Shown here in pieces: positions 28,491-37,122 of a stretch of 64,000 bases of DNA. A model generated the notes under the pieces. The model saw nothing but the letters and a program-made list of their open reading frames with translations. It was not told the origin of the DNA and did no database searches. The first letter of the stretch is position 1. Each line of letters starts with the position of its first letter. The position numbers were made by a program, and so were the translations under genes. Origin of the DNA: an uncultured Acetatifactor sp. (GTDB taxonomy: Bacteria; Bacillota; Clostridia; Lachnospirales; Lachnospiraceae); the NCBI GenBank assembly GCA_910580225.1, contig CAJTXE010000013.1, positions 29,515 through 93,514 on the forward strand, written 5' to 3'.

Positions 28491-28644
28491 TCGCAAGTTT
28501 ACTGCTGCTTTGTCCAGAAGGGGCCATGCAGCAGAAGTGGAAAAGAAATTGAAGTTTGCTTGTAATAAAGGATTGAATAAGTGCGCAAAATGTGGTAATT
28601 TAGAATAGTGTGTAAAAAAGAAGGGAACACATAAGGAGTTTATT

Positions 28645-29814
28645 ATGGCAGAGCAGAAGCGAGACTATTATGAAGTCCTTGGCGTGGACAGAGGGGCAGA
28701 TGAAGCCGCAATTAAAAAAGCATACCGCGTTCTGGCGAAGAAGTATCATCCGGACATGAACCCCGGAGATGCAGAGGCGGAGAAGAAATTTAAAGAAGCT
28801 TCGGAGGCGTACGCCGTGTTGACCGATCCGGATAAGAGGCGTCAGTATGACCAGTTTGGGCATGCTGCTTTTGAAGGCGGCCCAGGCGGTGCAGGAGGCT
28901 TTGATTTCAGCGGAACCGATTTCGGCGATATTTTCGGTGATATTTTTGGGGATTTATTTGGCGGCGGACGCAGCAGATCCCGCAGCAACGGTCCTATGAA
29001 GGGAGCAAATCTGAGGACCAGCGTGCGGATTACTTTCGAGGAAGCGGTATTCGGCTGCAAGAAAGAGATTGAACTGAATGTGAAGGAGACCTGTAAGACC
29101 TGTAACGGATCCGGAGCAAAGCCGGGAACCAGCCCTGAGACCTGTCCGAAATGCGGTGGTAAGGGACAGGTGATGTTTACACAGCAGTCTCTGTTTGGTA
29201 CAGTGCGGAATGTCCAGACCTGTCCGGATTGCCAGGGCAGCGGCAAGATCATTAAGGAAAAATGTGCCGATTGCCGGGGAACGGGATACATTGCCATGAA
29301 GAAGAGGTATTCTGTTGATATTCCGGCTGGAATTGACAATGGACAGTCCACCCGCATGCCTGGTCTGGGAGAGCCCGGCATCAATGGCGGTCCCAGGGGA
29401 GATGTGCTGATTGAAGTGATCGTAGGGAGACATCCTATTTTCCAGAGGCAGGATTTCGATATTTATTCCACAGTGCCGGTTTCTTTTGCCGTTGCGGCTC
29501 TGGGGGGTGAAGTGATGATTGATACGGTGGACGGAAAAGTGATCTATGATGTGAAAGCAGGGACGCAGACGGATACCAGAATCAGGCTTCGCGGTAAGGG
29601 TGTGCCGTCTTGGCGGAACAGGGATGTGCGCGGAGATCATTACGTCACACTTGTAGTACAGGTTCCGGATAAGATGAAGCCGGAGGCAAAGGAATTGTTG
29701 CGTCAGTTTGATGAGCTTACAGGAAATTCCCTGAATGCTGCCAAGACTGTTACAGAGCAGGAGCAGCATGCCAATGAGGGCAGAGAAGGGAAAAAGAAGA
29801 AATTCTGGAAATAA
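28645..29814 (+). CDS. dnaJ: Chaperone DnaJ (Hsp40)
   Basis: A 389-residue co-chaperone that stimulates DnaK's ATPase and presents unfolded clients. The J domain (residues 5-70) has HPD at 35-37. A Gly/Phe-rich stretch follows (GGFDFSGTDFGDIFG). The zinc region has four CxxCxGxG repeats: CKTCNGSG, CPKCGGKG, CPDCQGSG, CADCRGTG. The C-terminal domains end in a Lys-rich tail. AAGGAG precedes the ATG. It is separated from dnaK by 250 bp holding a terminator-like hairpin, so it may have its own promoter as well; no second CIRCE is seen. Confidence 0.98.
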   Translation: MAEQKRDYYEVLGVDRGADEAAIKKAYRVLAKKYHPDMNPGDAEAEKKFKEASEAYAVLTDPDKRRQYDQFGHAAFEGGPGGAGGFDFSGTDFGDIFGDIFGDLFGGGRSRSRSNGPMKGANLRTSVRITFEEAVFGCKKEIELNVKETCKTCNGSGAKPGTSPETCPKCGGKGQVMFTQQSLFGTVRNVQTCPDCQGSGKIIKEKCADCRGTGYIAMKKRYSVDIPAGIDNGQSTRMPGLGEPGINGGPRGDVLIEVIVGRHPIFQRQDFDIYSTVPVSFAVAALGGEVMIDTVDGKVIYDVKAGTQTDTRIRLRGKGVPSWRNRDVRGDHYVTLVVQVPDKMKPEAKELLRQFDELTGNSLNAAKTVTEQEQHANEGREGKKKKFWK

Positions 29815-29930
29815 GAAAAAGATATAAGATAAAAAGCATTTAAGCTGAAAAAGATGCAAGGTTTAGGCTCCGTCAGTCGTATTATAAGTGTAAATATAAA
29901 TATACGATATCAAACGGAGGGTAAATCAAA

Positions 29931-30497
29931 ATGAAAAGAAGAAAATTGTTGATTACAGGGGCAGCATTTATATTGCTGGTACAGACGGGGCTGACGTCAT
30001 TGGCATCTGAGCAGAATGTGTTTCCGGCGAAGAATATGCAGGCTGGGATTGGGAAGTATTACTGTGGAAACCATGTGCAGAAGCATGTGGGCAGGCATCT
30101 GTGTGCAGCAGTAGACGGTAGTGTAGTCTGCGGGCTTGGGATACATCATGGAGTAACCGTGTATACAGATGGAAATAATACCGGCAACTGTCATTTTGAG
30201 AATGGGTATTGCACAAGCTGGGCGGATACAGATGGAGACGGCTATTGTGATGCATGTAGAAACCCTGTTTTCCGGGAACCTGTACAGCAGACCAATGCAG
30301 GCGGGGGAGACGGGAATGCTGCAGGTTATGGCGCCGGGGGGAATCAGGACAAAGCCGATTACGATACGGCAGCAGGTCAGGGGCAGAGCAGTGCCGGGGA
30401 TGGCAGCAGTAATAATGATACCGGCTGGGGTTACGGCTCAATGTCATATGGTTTTGGCTGTGGTTCCGGCCATCATGGGAGAGGACATCATAGATAA
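29931..30497 (+). CDS. Secreted Cys/His-rich small protein
   Basis: 188 residues with a typical signal peptide (basic start, hydrophobic core, cleavage after about SLASE). The mature part has Cys/His pairs (YYCGNHVQKHVGRHLC), a calcium-loop-like DTDGDGYCDAC, a Gly-rich linker and a His-rich end (GCGSGHHGRGHHR). The pattern suggests metal binding outside the cell, but no family is recognised. GGAGGG precedes the ATG. The next operon encodes an ECF sigma factor and a membrane anti-sigma factor with a similar Gly/His-rich tail, so a regulatory link is possible. A terminator follows the gene. Confidence 0.7.
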   Translation: MKRRKLLITGAAFILLVQTGLTSLASEQNVFPAKNMQAGIGKYYCGNHVQKHVGRHLCAAVDGSVVCGLGIHHGVTVYTDGNNTGNCHFENGYCTSWADTDGDGYCDACRNPVFREPVQQTNAGGGDGNAAGYGAGGNQDKADYDTAAGQGQSSAGDGSSNNDTGWGYGSMSYGFGCGSGHHGRGHHR

Positions 30498-30511
30498 AGG
30501 ATACAGAAAGA

Positions 30512-30544
30512 AGCGGCGGCACTTAAGAAAAGCAGCCGCTTTTT
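30512..30544 (+). terminator. Rho-independent terminator after the secreted protein gene
   Basis: Stem AGCGGC (30512-30517) with GCCGCT (30535-30540), a 17-base loop in which two further G-C pairs could form, then TTTTT. It separates the secreted protein gene from the sigma factor operon. Confidence 0.7.
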
Positions 30545-30646
30545 CGCAATATGCATCTATGTATGTGTAAAGGAACAGCCGGAGAGGCGCAGGCGCGGAA
30601 TCATTCTATATGCCTGCAGGGCGGGAAAACAAAGGGCGGTGAATTG

Positions 30647-31120
30647 GTGCGCAGTGAGGTGGAAGTAAACCGTGCAGTGGAACAATACGCAGATATGATA
30701 CGACGTATCTGTCTGTATCATTTGAAAGATATTGGCGATACGGAAGACATATTTCAGACAGTTTTTCTGAAATATCTGCTATATGAGGCAGACTTCGAGG
30801 ATGCTGAGCACGAAAAGGCATGGTTGATCCGGGTGGCAATTAACAGTTGTAAAGACCATCTGAAAAGTCTGTTTCGACGACGGACGGTATCTTTGGAGGA
30901 ACTGGGGGAAAAAGAGGCATTTCTGCCGGAACATAGCCAGGTTCTGGATGCGGTGCTGGCTTTGCCGGTAAAGTATAAGGATGCGATCTATCTGCATTAT
31001 TATGAAGGATATTCCGCTGCAGAGATAGGGAGGATCCTGGGAAAGAAGGAAAACACAATTTACTCACTGCTGTCCCGGGGCCGGGCCATGCTGAAGAAAA
31101 CATTGGGAGGTGATTTGTAA
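30647..31120 (+). CDS. ECF-type RNA polymerase sigma factor
   Basis: About 157 residues with sigma region 2 (DIGDTEDIFQTVFLKYLL) and region 4 (YSAAEIGRILGKKENTIYSLLSRGR) and little else, as in extracytoplasmic-function sigma factors. The start is a GTG at 30647 or TTG at 30644, both behind GGGCGG; the GTG gives the usual short N-terminus. The TAA stop shares a base with the ATG of the following membrane protein gene, which has the design of its anti-sigma factor. It should direct polymerase to a small regulon when released. Likely targets are its own operon and perhaps the upstream secreted protein gene. Confidence 0.9.
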   Translation: MRSEVEVNRAVEQYADMIRRICLYHLKDIGDTEDIFQTVFLKYLLYEADFEDAEHEKAWLIRVAINSCKDHLKSLFRRRTVSLEELGEKEAFLPEHSQVLDAVLALPVKYKDAIYLHYYEGYSAAEIGRILGKKENTIYSLLSRGRAMLKKTLGGDL

Positions 31121-31971
31121 TGTATCCATCCAATCGGATCTTTGATGCATTCGATGCTGTGAAAGCGGATGCAGATCTGAAATCCCTCACAAAAGAATAT
31201 TTGAAAGCAGCTCGCCGGGATGAGTGCAGTTTCGACAAAAAGAAAAGCCGTCCTGTGTATCGATGGGCATTTGGGGCTGTCTGTGCCATGTTAGTTCTGG
31301 TTTTGGGAATTGGGGGGTATCGTTTCCTGGGTATGCCGGTTTCTTATGTCAGTATTGACGTAAATCCGTCTATTGAACTCGTGTTGAACCGTTTGGACCG
31401 GGTGATTTCGGCAGAAGCATATAATGAAGACGGGGAAACGATATTGAACGCCGTATCAGTCCGGGGGCTGCACTATACAGAGGCGATCGACAGAATGGTT
31501 GAAAGCGATGTCATGCGGCCTTTTCTGGGGAGAAATGGAGGACTTACCTTTACGGTTGCATCAGACAGCGGTCAGAGGGAGAACACACTGCTTAACGGCA
31601 TTGAAAATACCCGTGGCTGCCGGGTTCATGGAGGTGTGGGGGTTGGGGCGGATATTAATATGCTTCAGGAAGCGCATGAGAACGGACTTTCGCTGGGAAA
31701 GTATGCTGCCTATCAGATTTTATTTCAATATGACAGTACTATTACAGCAGAGGATTGTCACAATATGACCATGTGGGAGATTCACAGGTTGATTGAGGCA
31801 CATGGGCATGGTGAGGAACAGGAGTCTGGAAACGGGCATTATGAAGAACAGAGAGGCGGCCAACCCAGTGGGAAGACACGGCAGGAGAATGACAGCGGCA
31901 GCGGGCAAGGCGGCCATGGAGGCGGACACCGCAGAAGCGGCAGGCGCAGATTCGGTCATGACTATAAATAG
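31120..31971 (+). CDS. RsgI-like membrane anti-sigma factor with His-rich tail
   Basis: 283 residues: a cytoplasmic segment of about 45 residues, one membrane helix (FGAVCAMLVLVLGIGG), then an outer domain starting YVSIDVNPSIELVLNR. That phrase is the hallmark of the domain after the membrane helix in RsgI-type anti-sigma factors. The last 55 residues are Gly/His/Glu-rich, with AHGHGEE and GGHGGGHRRSGRRRFGH. GGAGGTG precedes the ATG and the start overlaps the sigma factor stop. It probably holds the ECF factor at the membrane until an outside signal, possibly a metal ion given the His-rich tail, releases it. The signal is inference. Confidence 0.75.
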   Translation: MYPSNRIFDAFDAVKADADLKSLTKEYLKAARRDECSFDKKKSRPVYRWAFGAVCAMLVLVLGIGGYRFLGMPVSYVSIDVNPSIELVLNRLDRVISAEAYNEDGETILNAVSVRGLHYTEAIDRMVESDVMRPFLGRNGGLTFTVASDSGQRENTLLNGIENTRGCRVHGGVGVGADINMLQEAHENGLSLGKYAAYQILFQYDSTITAEDCHNMTMWEIHRLIEAHGHGEEQESGNGHYEEQRGGQPSGKTRQENDSGSGQGGHGGGHRRSGRRRFGHDYK

Positions 31972-32020
31972 AAGGATATTCCCTTTTCAAATACCTGAAA
32001 AAGGAGTATAATCATAATTC

Positions 32021-33805
32021 ATGAAAGAAAAAATAAAAGAATTTTTGGGGATGTTCTGCAATTTGTATATTGTGGCTCTGCTGGTGGCCCTGCCGCTGTA
32101 TACCGGGAAGGGATACTGGCAGCTGGGCGATACAAAGTATATGCTGTTCCGGAACCTTTCTTTTTTGTGCCTGGGCAGTTGGCTGGTTGTGGGAATGCCC
32201 GGCCGTGTCTGCAGTATGGCAGAATGTATCCGGATGGGGCTGGGCTGGAGAAAGCGTGCTGATACTGGAGGGAAACGAAGAGAAAGAACAGAGGCAGAGC
32301 AATTTGCCGACGAGATGAATGCCAGGCGAAACGGCGGAGGACAGATCACAGGGAGACATACCAAGCCGGCAGCTGTGGGACAGAGCGGCGGGGACATTAG
32401 ATTCAGTCGGATGGATGGAATAATGGTCATTTATGGTGGCCTTGTAGTAATTTCGGCGGCCTGCAGTTCCTATAGGCAGCTGGCGTGGTCAGGATACGAA
32501 GGCTGGTATATGGGGGCACTGTCTCAAATATTGTTTGTTGGAATTTATTTCTTCGTATCCAGGCAGTATGATGGGGCGGTCTGGCCGGTTTATCTGGGAG
32601 AGACCGCCTTCTTTCTGGTAACTTTGCTGGGGCTGCTGCATCGTCTGGGGATTGATCCATTGGGACTGATGACGGGGTGGAACAGCGGTGACTGGGAGTA
32701 CAGCCATATGATGTCTACACTGGGGAATATCAACTGGCTGTGTGGTTATTACAGTGTGGCGCTGGCATTTATCACAGCGCATTACATGCGGGCCGAAAGA
32801 CGCTGGCTTCAGGCGGTTTTGTATCTGGTGTCAGTGTCGGCTTTTGTTCTTTTGCTCATACAGGGCAGTCAGGGCGGTCTGTTGATTCTGGGAGTCTGTG
32901 CCGCAGTGTGTTTCTTTCTGGGCAGGCGACGGAAGGATATATGGCGGAAAACCCTATTGCTGTTTGCGGGAACCTTTTTCTCCATGCCGTTGATGGAAAA
33001 GCTGATGAAACTGCGAGGGGACAAAGCCGCGATCGCAGCGGACGGCAATATCTTTGCTGTAATGGATTGGTATGGCTGGATGCTGGCGGCTGTGATTTGT
33101 CTGTTTTTACTTTTTCTGTCCGCTGAGGGTACGATGGATACCGGCAGAGAGACAGAGAATAGGCGGAGAGGCAGGCTGAAAAGCGGAAAGGGGCTCGTGA
33201 AAGGGGCGCTTTGGGCAGGGGGACTGACAGGTATCGTGTTGACAGTCATTGTGCTTTTCCCAAATATGAGCGACGGTTTCGGCAGCGGGAGAGGATTTTT
33301 GTGGAGGATTGCAGTAGAGAGTTTTGGGCAGGCAGAGATGAAAGACAAGCTGATAGGAGCAGGTCCGGATTGCTATGCGGAGGCAGTTTTTCATAAACTG
33401 GGGACAGAAGTGGATGTCTGGAAGGGAGAGCATTGGGAGGGGGCGGTATTTACCAATGCCCATAATGAGATTTTAAGTCAGCTCTGCAATATAGGTATCT
33501 TGGGAACCGTCAGTTATGTGGGAATTTTTTTGGCCGGGTTGGCCAGATATTGTGCGTCCCTTTTTCAGTCTGCTGCAGGGCGGGGAGAGCAGTCAGGGGG
33601 AAGAACCCCAGGGACTTCCAGGCAGGAAAAAGGCGTGTACAGTAGGGAAATTTTCTGCGGAGGCGGCGTGGGGATACTGGCGTTGATGATGTATGGCGTC
33701 CACTCGCTGATCAGTTTCCAACAGGTGCTCAATACGCCCCTTTTGTTTCTGGTACTTGGACTGTGTGAGGCAGAAATAAGGGGAAGACAGGGGGCAAACA
33801 CATAA
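32021..33805 (+). CDS. O-antigen ligase/polymerase-like membrane protein (Wzy_C type)
   Basis: 594 residues with about twelve hydrophobic helices. Residues about 70-130 form a hydrophilic, basic insertion between helices. The motif near residue 480, TNAHNEILSQLCNIGILG, is typical of O-antigen ligase and Wzy-type polymerases, where it lies in or near the large extracytoplasmic loop. Such proteins join lipid-linked glycans or attach glycan to a surface acceptor. It stands between the sigma/anti-sigma pair and prmA, 49 bases after the anti-sigma gene, so it might be part of that operon. No other glycan gene is adjacent, so its substrate is unknown. Confidence 0.75.
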   Translation: MKEKIKEFLGMFCNLYIVALLVALPLYTGKGYWQLGDTKYMLFRNLSFLCLGSWLVVGMPGRVCSMAECIRMGLGWRKRADTGGKRRERTEAEQFADEMNARRNGGGQITGRHTKPAAVGQSGGDIRFSRMDGIMVIYGGLVVISAACSSYRQLAWSGYEGWYMGALSQILFVGIYFFVSRQYDGAVWPVYLGETAFFLVTLLGLLHRLGIDPLGLMTGWNSGDWEYSHMMSTLGNINWLCGYYSVALAFITAHYMRAERRWLQAVLYLVSVSAFVLLLIQGSQGGLLILGVCAAVCFFLGRRRKDIWRKTLLLFAGTFFSMPLMEKLMKLRGDKAAIAADGNIFAVMDWYGWMLAAVICLFLLFLSAEGTMDTGRETENRRRGRLKSGKGLVKGALWAGGLTGIVLTVIVLFPNMSDGFGSGRGFLWRIAVESFGQAEMKDKLIGAGPDCYAEAVFHKLGTEVDVWKGEHWEGAVFTNAHNEILSQLCNIGILGTVSYVGIFLAGLARYCASLFQSAAGRGEQSGGRTPGTSRQEKGVYSREIFCGGGVGILALMMYGVHSLISFQQVLNTPLLFLVLGLCEAEIRGRQGANT

Positions 33806-33893
33806 AAGGAATGGGAGATGGAAGCGGAGCAGGGTTAAAACAGGGCAGGGGAGTAACTGAGCAGAACCGGGAGAGAAATAGAGGAGAACAGAT

Positions 33894-34880
33894 ATGAAGT
33901 GGAAAAAATTTAAGGTAAAGACAGTGACAGACGCAGAGGATATTATTATCAGTACGCTGTATGATATTGGGCTGGAAGGAGCTCAGATCGAAGATAAGAT
34001 TCCGCTGACGCCCCTGGAAAAAGAACAGATGTTTGTAGATATCCTTCCTGAGACCCAGGAGGACGATGGTATTGCCTGGCTGAGCTTTTTCGTGGAAGAG
34101 AAGGAGGACGGCAGTCTGGAAGTTCTGGGTGAAAAAACAAATGAAACCGCCGTGCTGGAATCGGTAAGAAGGGAATTGGAGGATCTTCGGCAGTTTTGCG
34201 AGATAGGCGAGGGATCAGTGACGGTGGAGGAGACCGAGGATCTGGATTGGATCAATAATTGGAAACAATATTTTCATCAGTTTTATATAGATGATATTCT
34301 GGTCATTCCTTCCTGGGAAGAGGCAGAGACAAAGGGTGAGGGGCGGCTGGTACTCCACATAGATCCAGGCACTGCCTTTGGTACAGGAATGCATGAGACC
34401 ACACAGCTGTGTATCCGGCAGCTGCGGAAATATGTCACACCTGGGGCCAGGATTCTGGATGTGGGAACCGGCAGCGGGATCCTGGCAATTCTGGCGCTGA
34501 TGTTCGGGGCAGGACATGCAGTGGGGACGGATCTGGATGAATGTGCGGTGGATGCGGTGGCGCAGAACTGCCGGGCCAATGGGATTGCTCCGGAACAGTT
34601 TGAGATGATGATCGGCAATCTCATAACCGACAAAGTCATACAGGATCGTGTGGGCTGCGGATGTTATGATATTGTGGCGGCTAACATTCTGGCGGATGTG
34701 TTGGTGCCTTTGACTCCTGTGATTTGCGGGCAATTGAAGAAGGGGGGCATCTACATCACATCCGGCATTATCGATGACAAAGAGGAGACTGTTTTAGAGG
34801 CTGTGAAAGCTGCAGGGCTGAAGGTATTGGAAGTGACATATCAGGGAGAATGGGTCAGTGTGACTGCACAGAAAGAGTAA
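33894..34880 (+). CDS. prmA: Ribosomal protein L11 methyltransferase
   Basis: A 328-residue SAM enzyme that methylates ribosomal protein L11. The N-terminal substrate-recognition domain (about 1-120) begins MKWKKFKVKTVTDAEDIIIS. The catalytic domain has the PrmA signature DPGTAFGTGMHETT, SAM motif ILDVGTGSGILAI near residue 188 and the NILADVL motif near residue 265. A GGAG-like sequence precedes the ATG. It is followed 38 bases later by rsmE, the common pairing in Firmicutes, often downstream of dnaJ as here. Confidence 0.96.
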   Translation: MKWKKFKVKTVTDAEDIIISTLYDIGLEGAQIEDKIPLTPLEKEQMFVDILPETQEDDGIAWLSFFVEEKEDGSLEVLGEKTNETAVLESVRRELEDLRQFCEIGEGSVTVEETEDLDWINNWKQYFHQFYIDDILVIPSWEEAETKGEGRLVLHIDPGTAFGTGMHETTQLCIRQLRKYVTPGARILDVGTGSGILAILALMFGAGHAVGTDLDECAVDAVAQNCRANGIAPEQFEMMIGNLITDKVIQDRVGCGCYDIVAANILADVLVPLTPVICGQLKKGGIYITSGIIDDKEETVLEAVKAAGLKVLEVTYQGEWVSVTAQKE

Positions 34881-34918
34881 GACAGGGCTTTTGGCGGGGA
34901 GTATGTAAGGAGAATAAG

Positions 34919-35665
34919 ATGCATCAGTTTTTCGTAACACCGGATCAGATTCATGTTAATGACAAAAGTGTCATAATTACAGGTGCAGATGTAAACCATA
35001 TTAGAAATGTGCTTCGGATGAAACCGGGGGAGGAAATCTCCGTCAGCAACGGACAGGACGGCAGAGAATATCGCTGCGGAATACGGAGTATGGAAGCGGA
35101 CAGAGTCTGCTGCGAGCTTCGGTTTATGAAAGAGGACAAGGTGGAGCTGCCCTCGCGGATATTCCTGTTTCAGGCACTTCCCAAAGCAGACAAAATGGAG
35201 CTGATTATTCAGAAAGCAGTGGAGCTGGGGGCTTTCCAGATCATCCCCGTGGCGTCCAGGCGATGTGTCGTAAAGCTGGATGAGCGAAAAGCAGCTTCCA
35301 AAATTCAGCGTTGGCAGGGGATTGCAGAGGCAGCGGCAAAACAGAGCAGAAGGGCAGTGATTCCCAAAGTATTACAAGTATCATCATTTGCAGAAGCTGT
35401 CAAGAGAGCATCCGCCATGGATGTCCGGCTGATTCCTTATGAGATGGCAGAGGACATGGCTAAAACGAGAGCGCTGATGGAGCTGCTGAAACCAGGGCAG
35501 GATGTGGCGGTTTTCATAGGGCCGGAAGGTGGTTTCGAGCCGGAGGAGATCGAATTGGCTGTGGACAGCGGTGTGGAGCCTGTTACTTTGGGAAAGCGGA
35601 TTCTCCGTACGGAAACTGCAGGGCTGACAGTCCTGTCATGGATTATGTATCAGCTGGAGCGGTAA
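34919..35665 (+). CDS. rsmE: 16S rRNA (uracil(1498)-N3)-methyltransferase
   Basis: 248 residues; methylates U1498 of 16S rRNA. It has an N-terminal PUA-like part (MHQFFVTPDQI, HIRNVLRMKPGEEI) and a C-terminal SPOUT domain with the knot motif FIGPEGGFEPEEI and LGKRILRTETA. The ATG at 34919 follows AAGGAG and fits the family start; an earlier in-frame ATG at 34850 lies within prmA. It is probably co-transcribed with prmA. Confidence 0.96.
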   Translation: MHQFFVTPDQIHVNDKSVIITGADVNHIRNVLRMKPGEEISVSNGQDGREYRCGIRSMEADRVCCELRFMKEDKVELPSRIFLFQALPKADKMELIIQKAVELGAFQIIPVASRRCVVKLDERKAASKIQRWQGIAEAAAKQSRRAVIPKVLQVSSFAEAVKRASAMDVRLIPYEMAEDMAKTRALMELLKPGQDVAVFIGPEGGFEPEEIELAVDSGVEPVTLGKRILRTETAGLTVLSWIMYQLER

Positions 35666-35859
35666 GAGGGACGCTTTGTCCGTTTTGGGAAATACCTTAT
35701 CAAAAGGGAAGTTGGGATGCTGCTGTAAGCGGATTTCAGGGACAGAGACAGAATATCCTGCATATGATAGGATAACGAGAGGTACTGTCCATATGCCTGC
35801 GGCAGGCAGGCTTGGCAGATCAGGACAGTTTCATGTGACTGATATAAAGGAGTAAAACC

Positions 35860-37032
35860 ATGGAAGTATATTTGGACAATTCTGCTACCACCAGAACCTT
35901 TCCCGAAGTGGCGGAGTTGATGACGAAAGTGATGTGTGAGGACTACGGCAATCCGTCCAGCCTTCACAGGAAAGGTGTCCAGGCAGAGCAGTATCTGCGC
36001 TATGCCCGGGAGGTTTTTGCCAGGATTCTGAAAGTGGGAGAGAAAGAGATTCTGTTTACTTCAGGGGGCACAGAATCAGATAATCTGGCCTTGATCGGCT
36101 GTGCCCGTGCCAATGAGAGGCGTGGAAGGCATCTGATTACCACACAGGTGGAACATCCTGCCGTATTGAATACCATGCGCTATCTGGAATCCACAGGATA
36201 CAGGGTAACTTATCTGCCCGTGAATGCTCAGGGATGTATCTCTCTGGGGGACCTGCAGCAGGCCATGACGCCGAATACGATTCTGGTATCCGTCATGCAC
36301 ACCAATAATGAGATCGGCACACTTCAGCCTGTGGCCGAAGCAGGTGCCCTGATTAAGCGGATGAATCCTTATACGCTGTTTCATGTGGATGCGGTGCAGG
36401 GCTTCGGAAAAGCCAGAATCCATCCAAGGAAGATGGGAATCGACCTGTTGTCCGTCAGTGGACACAAAATTCATGGACCCAAGGGAACAGGGCTTTTGTA
36501 TGTGGGGGAACAGGTGAAGATTCAGCCCATTCTCCATGGAGGCGGGCAGCAGATGAACCTTCGTTCCGGTACGGATAATGTATCCGGCATAGCCGGGTTC
36601 GCCAAAGCAGCGGAACTTCTGTATGAACACTATGAGGATGATGTGAGGCGGCTGCACCAGTGCAAACGATATTTTATGGACGGAGTCAGGAGAATAGAAG
36701 GGGTGAAGATCAACGGGCTTCTTCCGGATGCTCCGGACGGTGCCGGTACAGCGCCCCATATCGTCAGTGTTTCCGTCAGCGGAGTCCGCAGTGAAGTGCT
36801 GCTTCACGCACTGGAGGAGGACGGCATCTATGTATCTGCCGGCAGCGCCTGTGCGGCCCGTAAACCCCAGCCCTCTGTCACGCTGCAGGCCATAGGGGTG
36901 GAGAGGAGCCTTTTGGACTCCACGATCCGGTTCAGCTTTTCGGTCTATACCACGGTAGAAGAAATAGACTATACATTACGGGCAATGTATGATAAAATTC
37001 CTATGTTGCGGAAATACACCCGCAGGCGCTGA
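35860..37032 (+). CDS. Cysteine desulfurase, NifS/NifZ-like
   Basis: A 390-residue PLP enzyme that takes sulfur from cysteine as a persulfide. Signatures: MEVYLDNSATT at the start, SGGTESDNLAL, the PLP lysine in VSGHKIHGPKGTG, and the catalytic cysteine loop SAGSACAARKP near residues 325-335. AAAGGAG precedes the ATG. The thiI gene follows 90 bases later. In Bacillus the dedicated desulfurase NifZ is encoded beside thiI and supplies it with sulfur for 4-thiouridine, so that is the likely role here rather than general Fe-S assembly. Confidence 0.92.
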   Translation: MEVYLDNSATTRTFPEVAELMTKVMCEDYGNPSSLHRKGVQAEQYLRYAREVFARILKVGEKEILFTSGGTESDNLALIGCARANERRGRHLITTQVEHPAVLNTMRYLESTGYRVTYLPVNAQGCISLGDLQQAMTPNTILVSVMHTNNEIGTLQPVAEAGALIKRMNPYTLFHVDAVQGFGKARIHPRKMGIDLLSVSGHKIHGPKGTGLLYVGEQVKIQPILHGGGQQMNLRSGTDNVSGIAGFAKAAELLYEHYEDDVRRLHQCKRYFMDGVRRIEGVKINGLLPDAPDGAGTAPHIVSVSVSGVRSEVLLHALEEDGIYVSAGSACAARKPQPSVTLQAIGVERSLLDSTIRFSFSVYTTVEEIDYTLRAMYDKIPMLRKYTRRR

Positions 37033-37122
37033 GGGGCAGCGGCTGCAACACGGTTTCCTCTGGGGGCCGGGGCAGAAGCAGGAGAAACCGTACCCGGATG
37101 GCCGACTGAGAAAGGAAAGAGT

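Noticed and set aside
27333..28496. Long open frame (387 codons) opposite dnaK
   Set aside because: It is antisense to a perfectly conserved dnaK, has no ribosome-binding site and encodes a Cys/Leu-rich composition typical of reverse-strand shadows. Similar long frames opposite grpE (25323-26333) and dnaJ (28954-29859) were rejected for the same reason.
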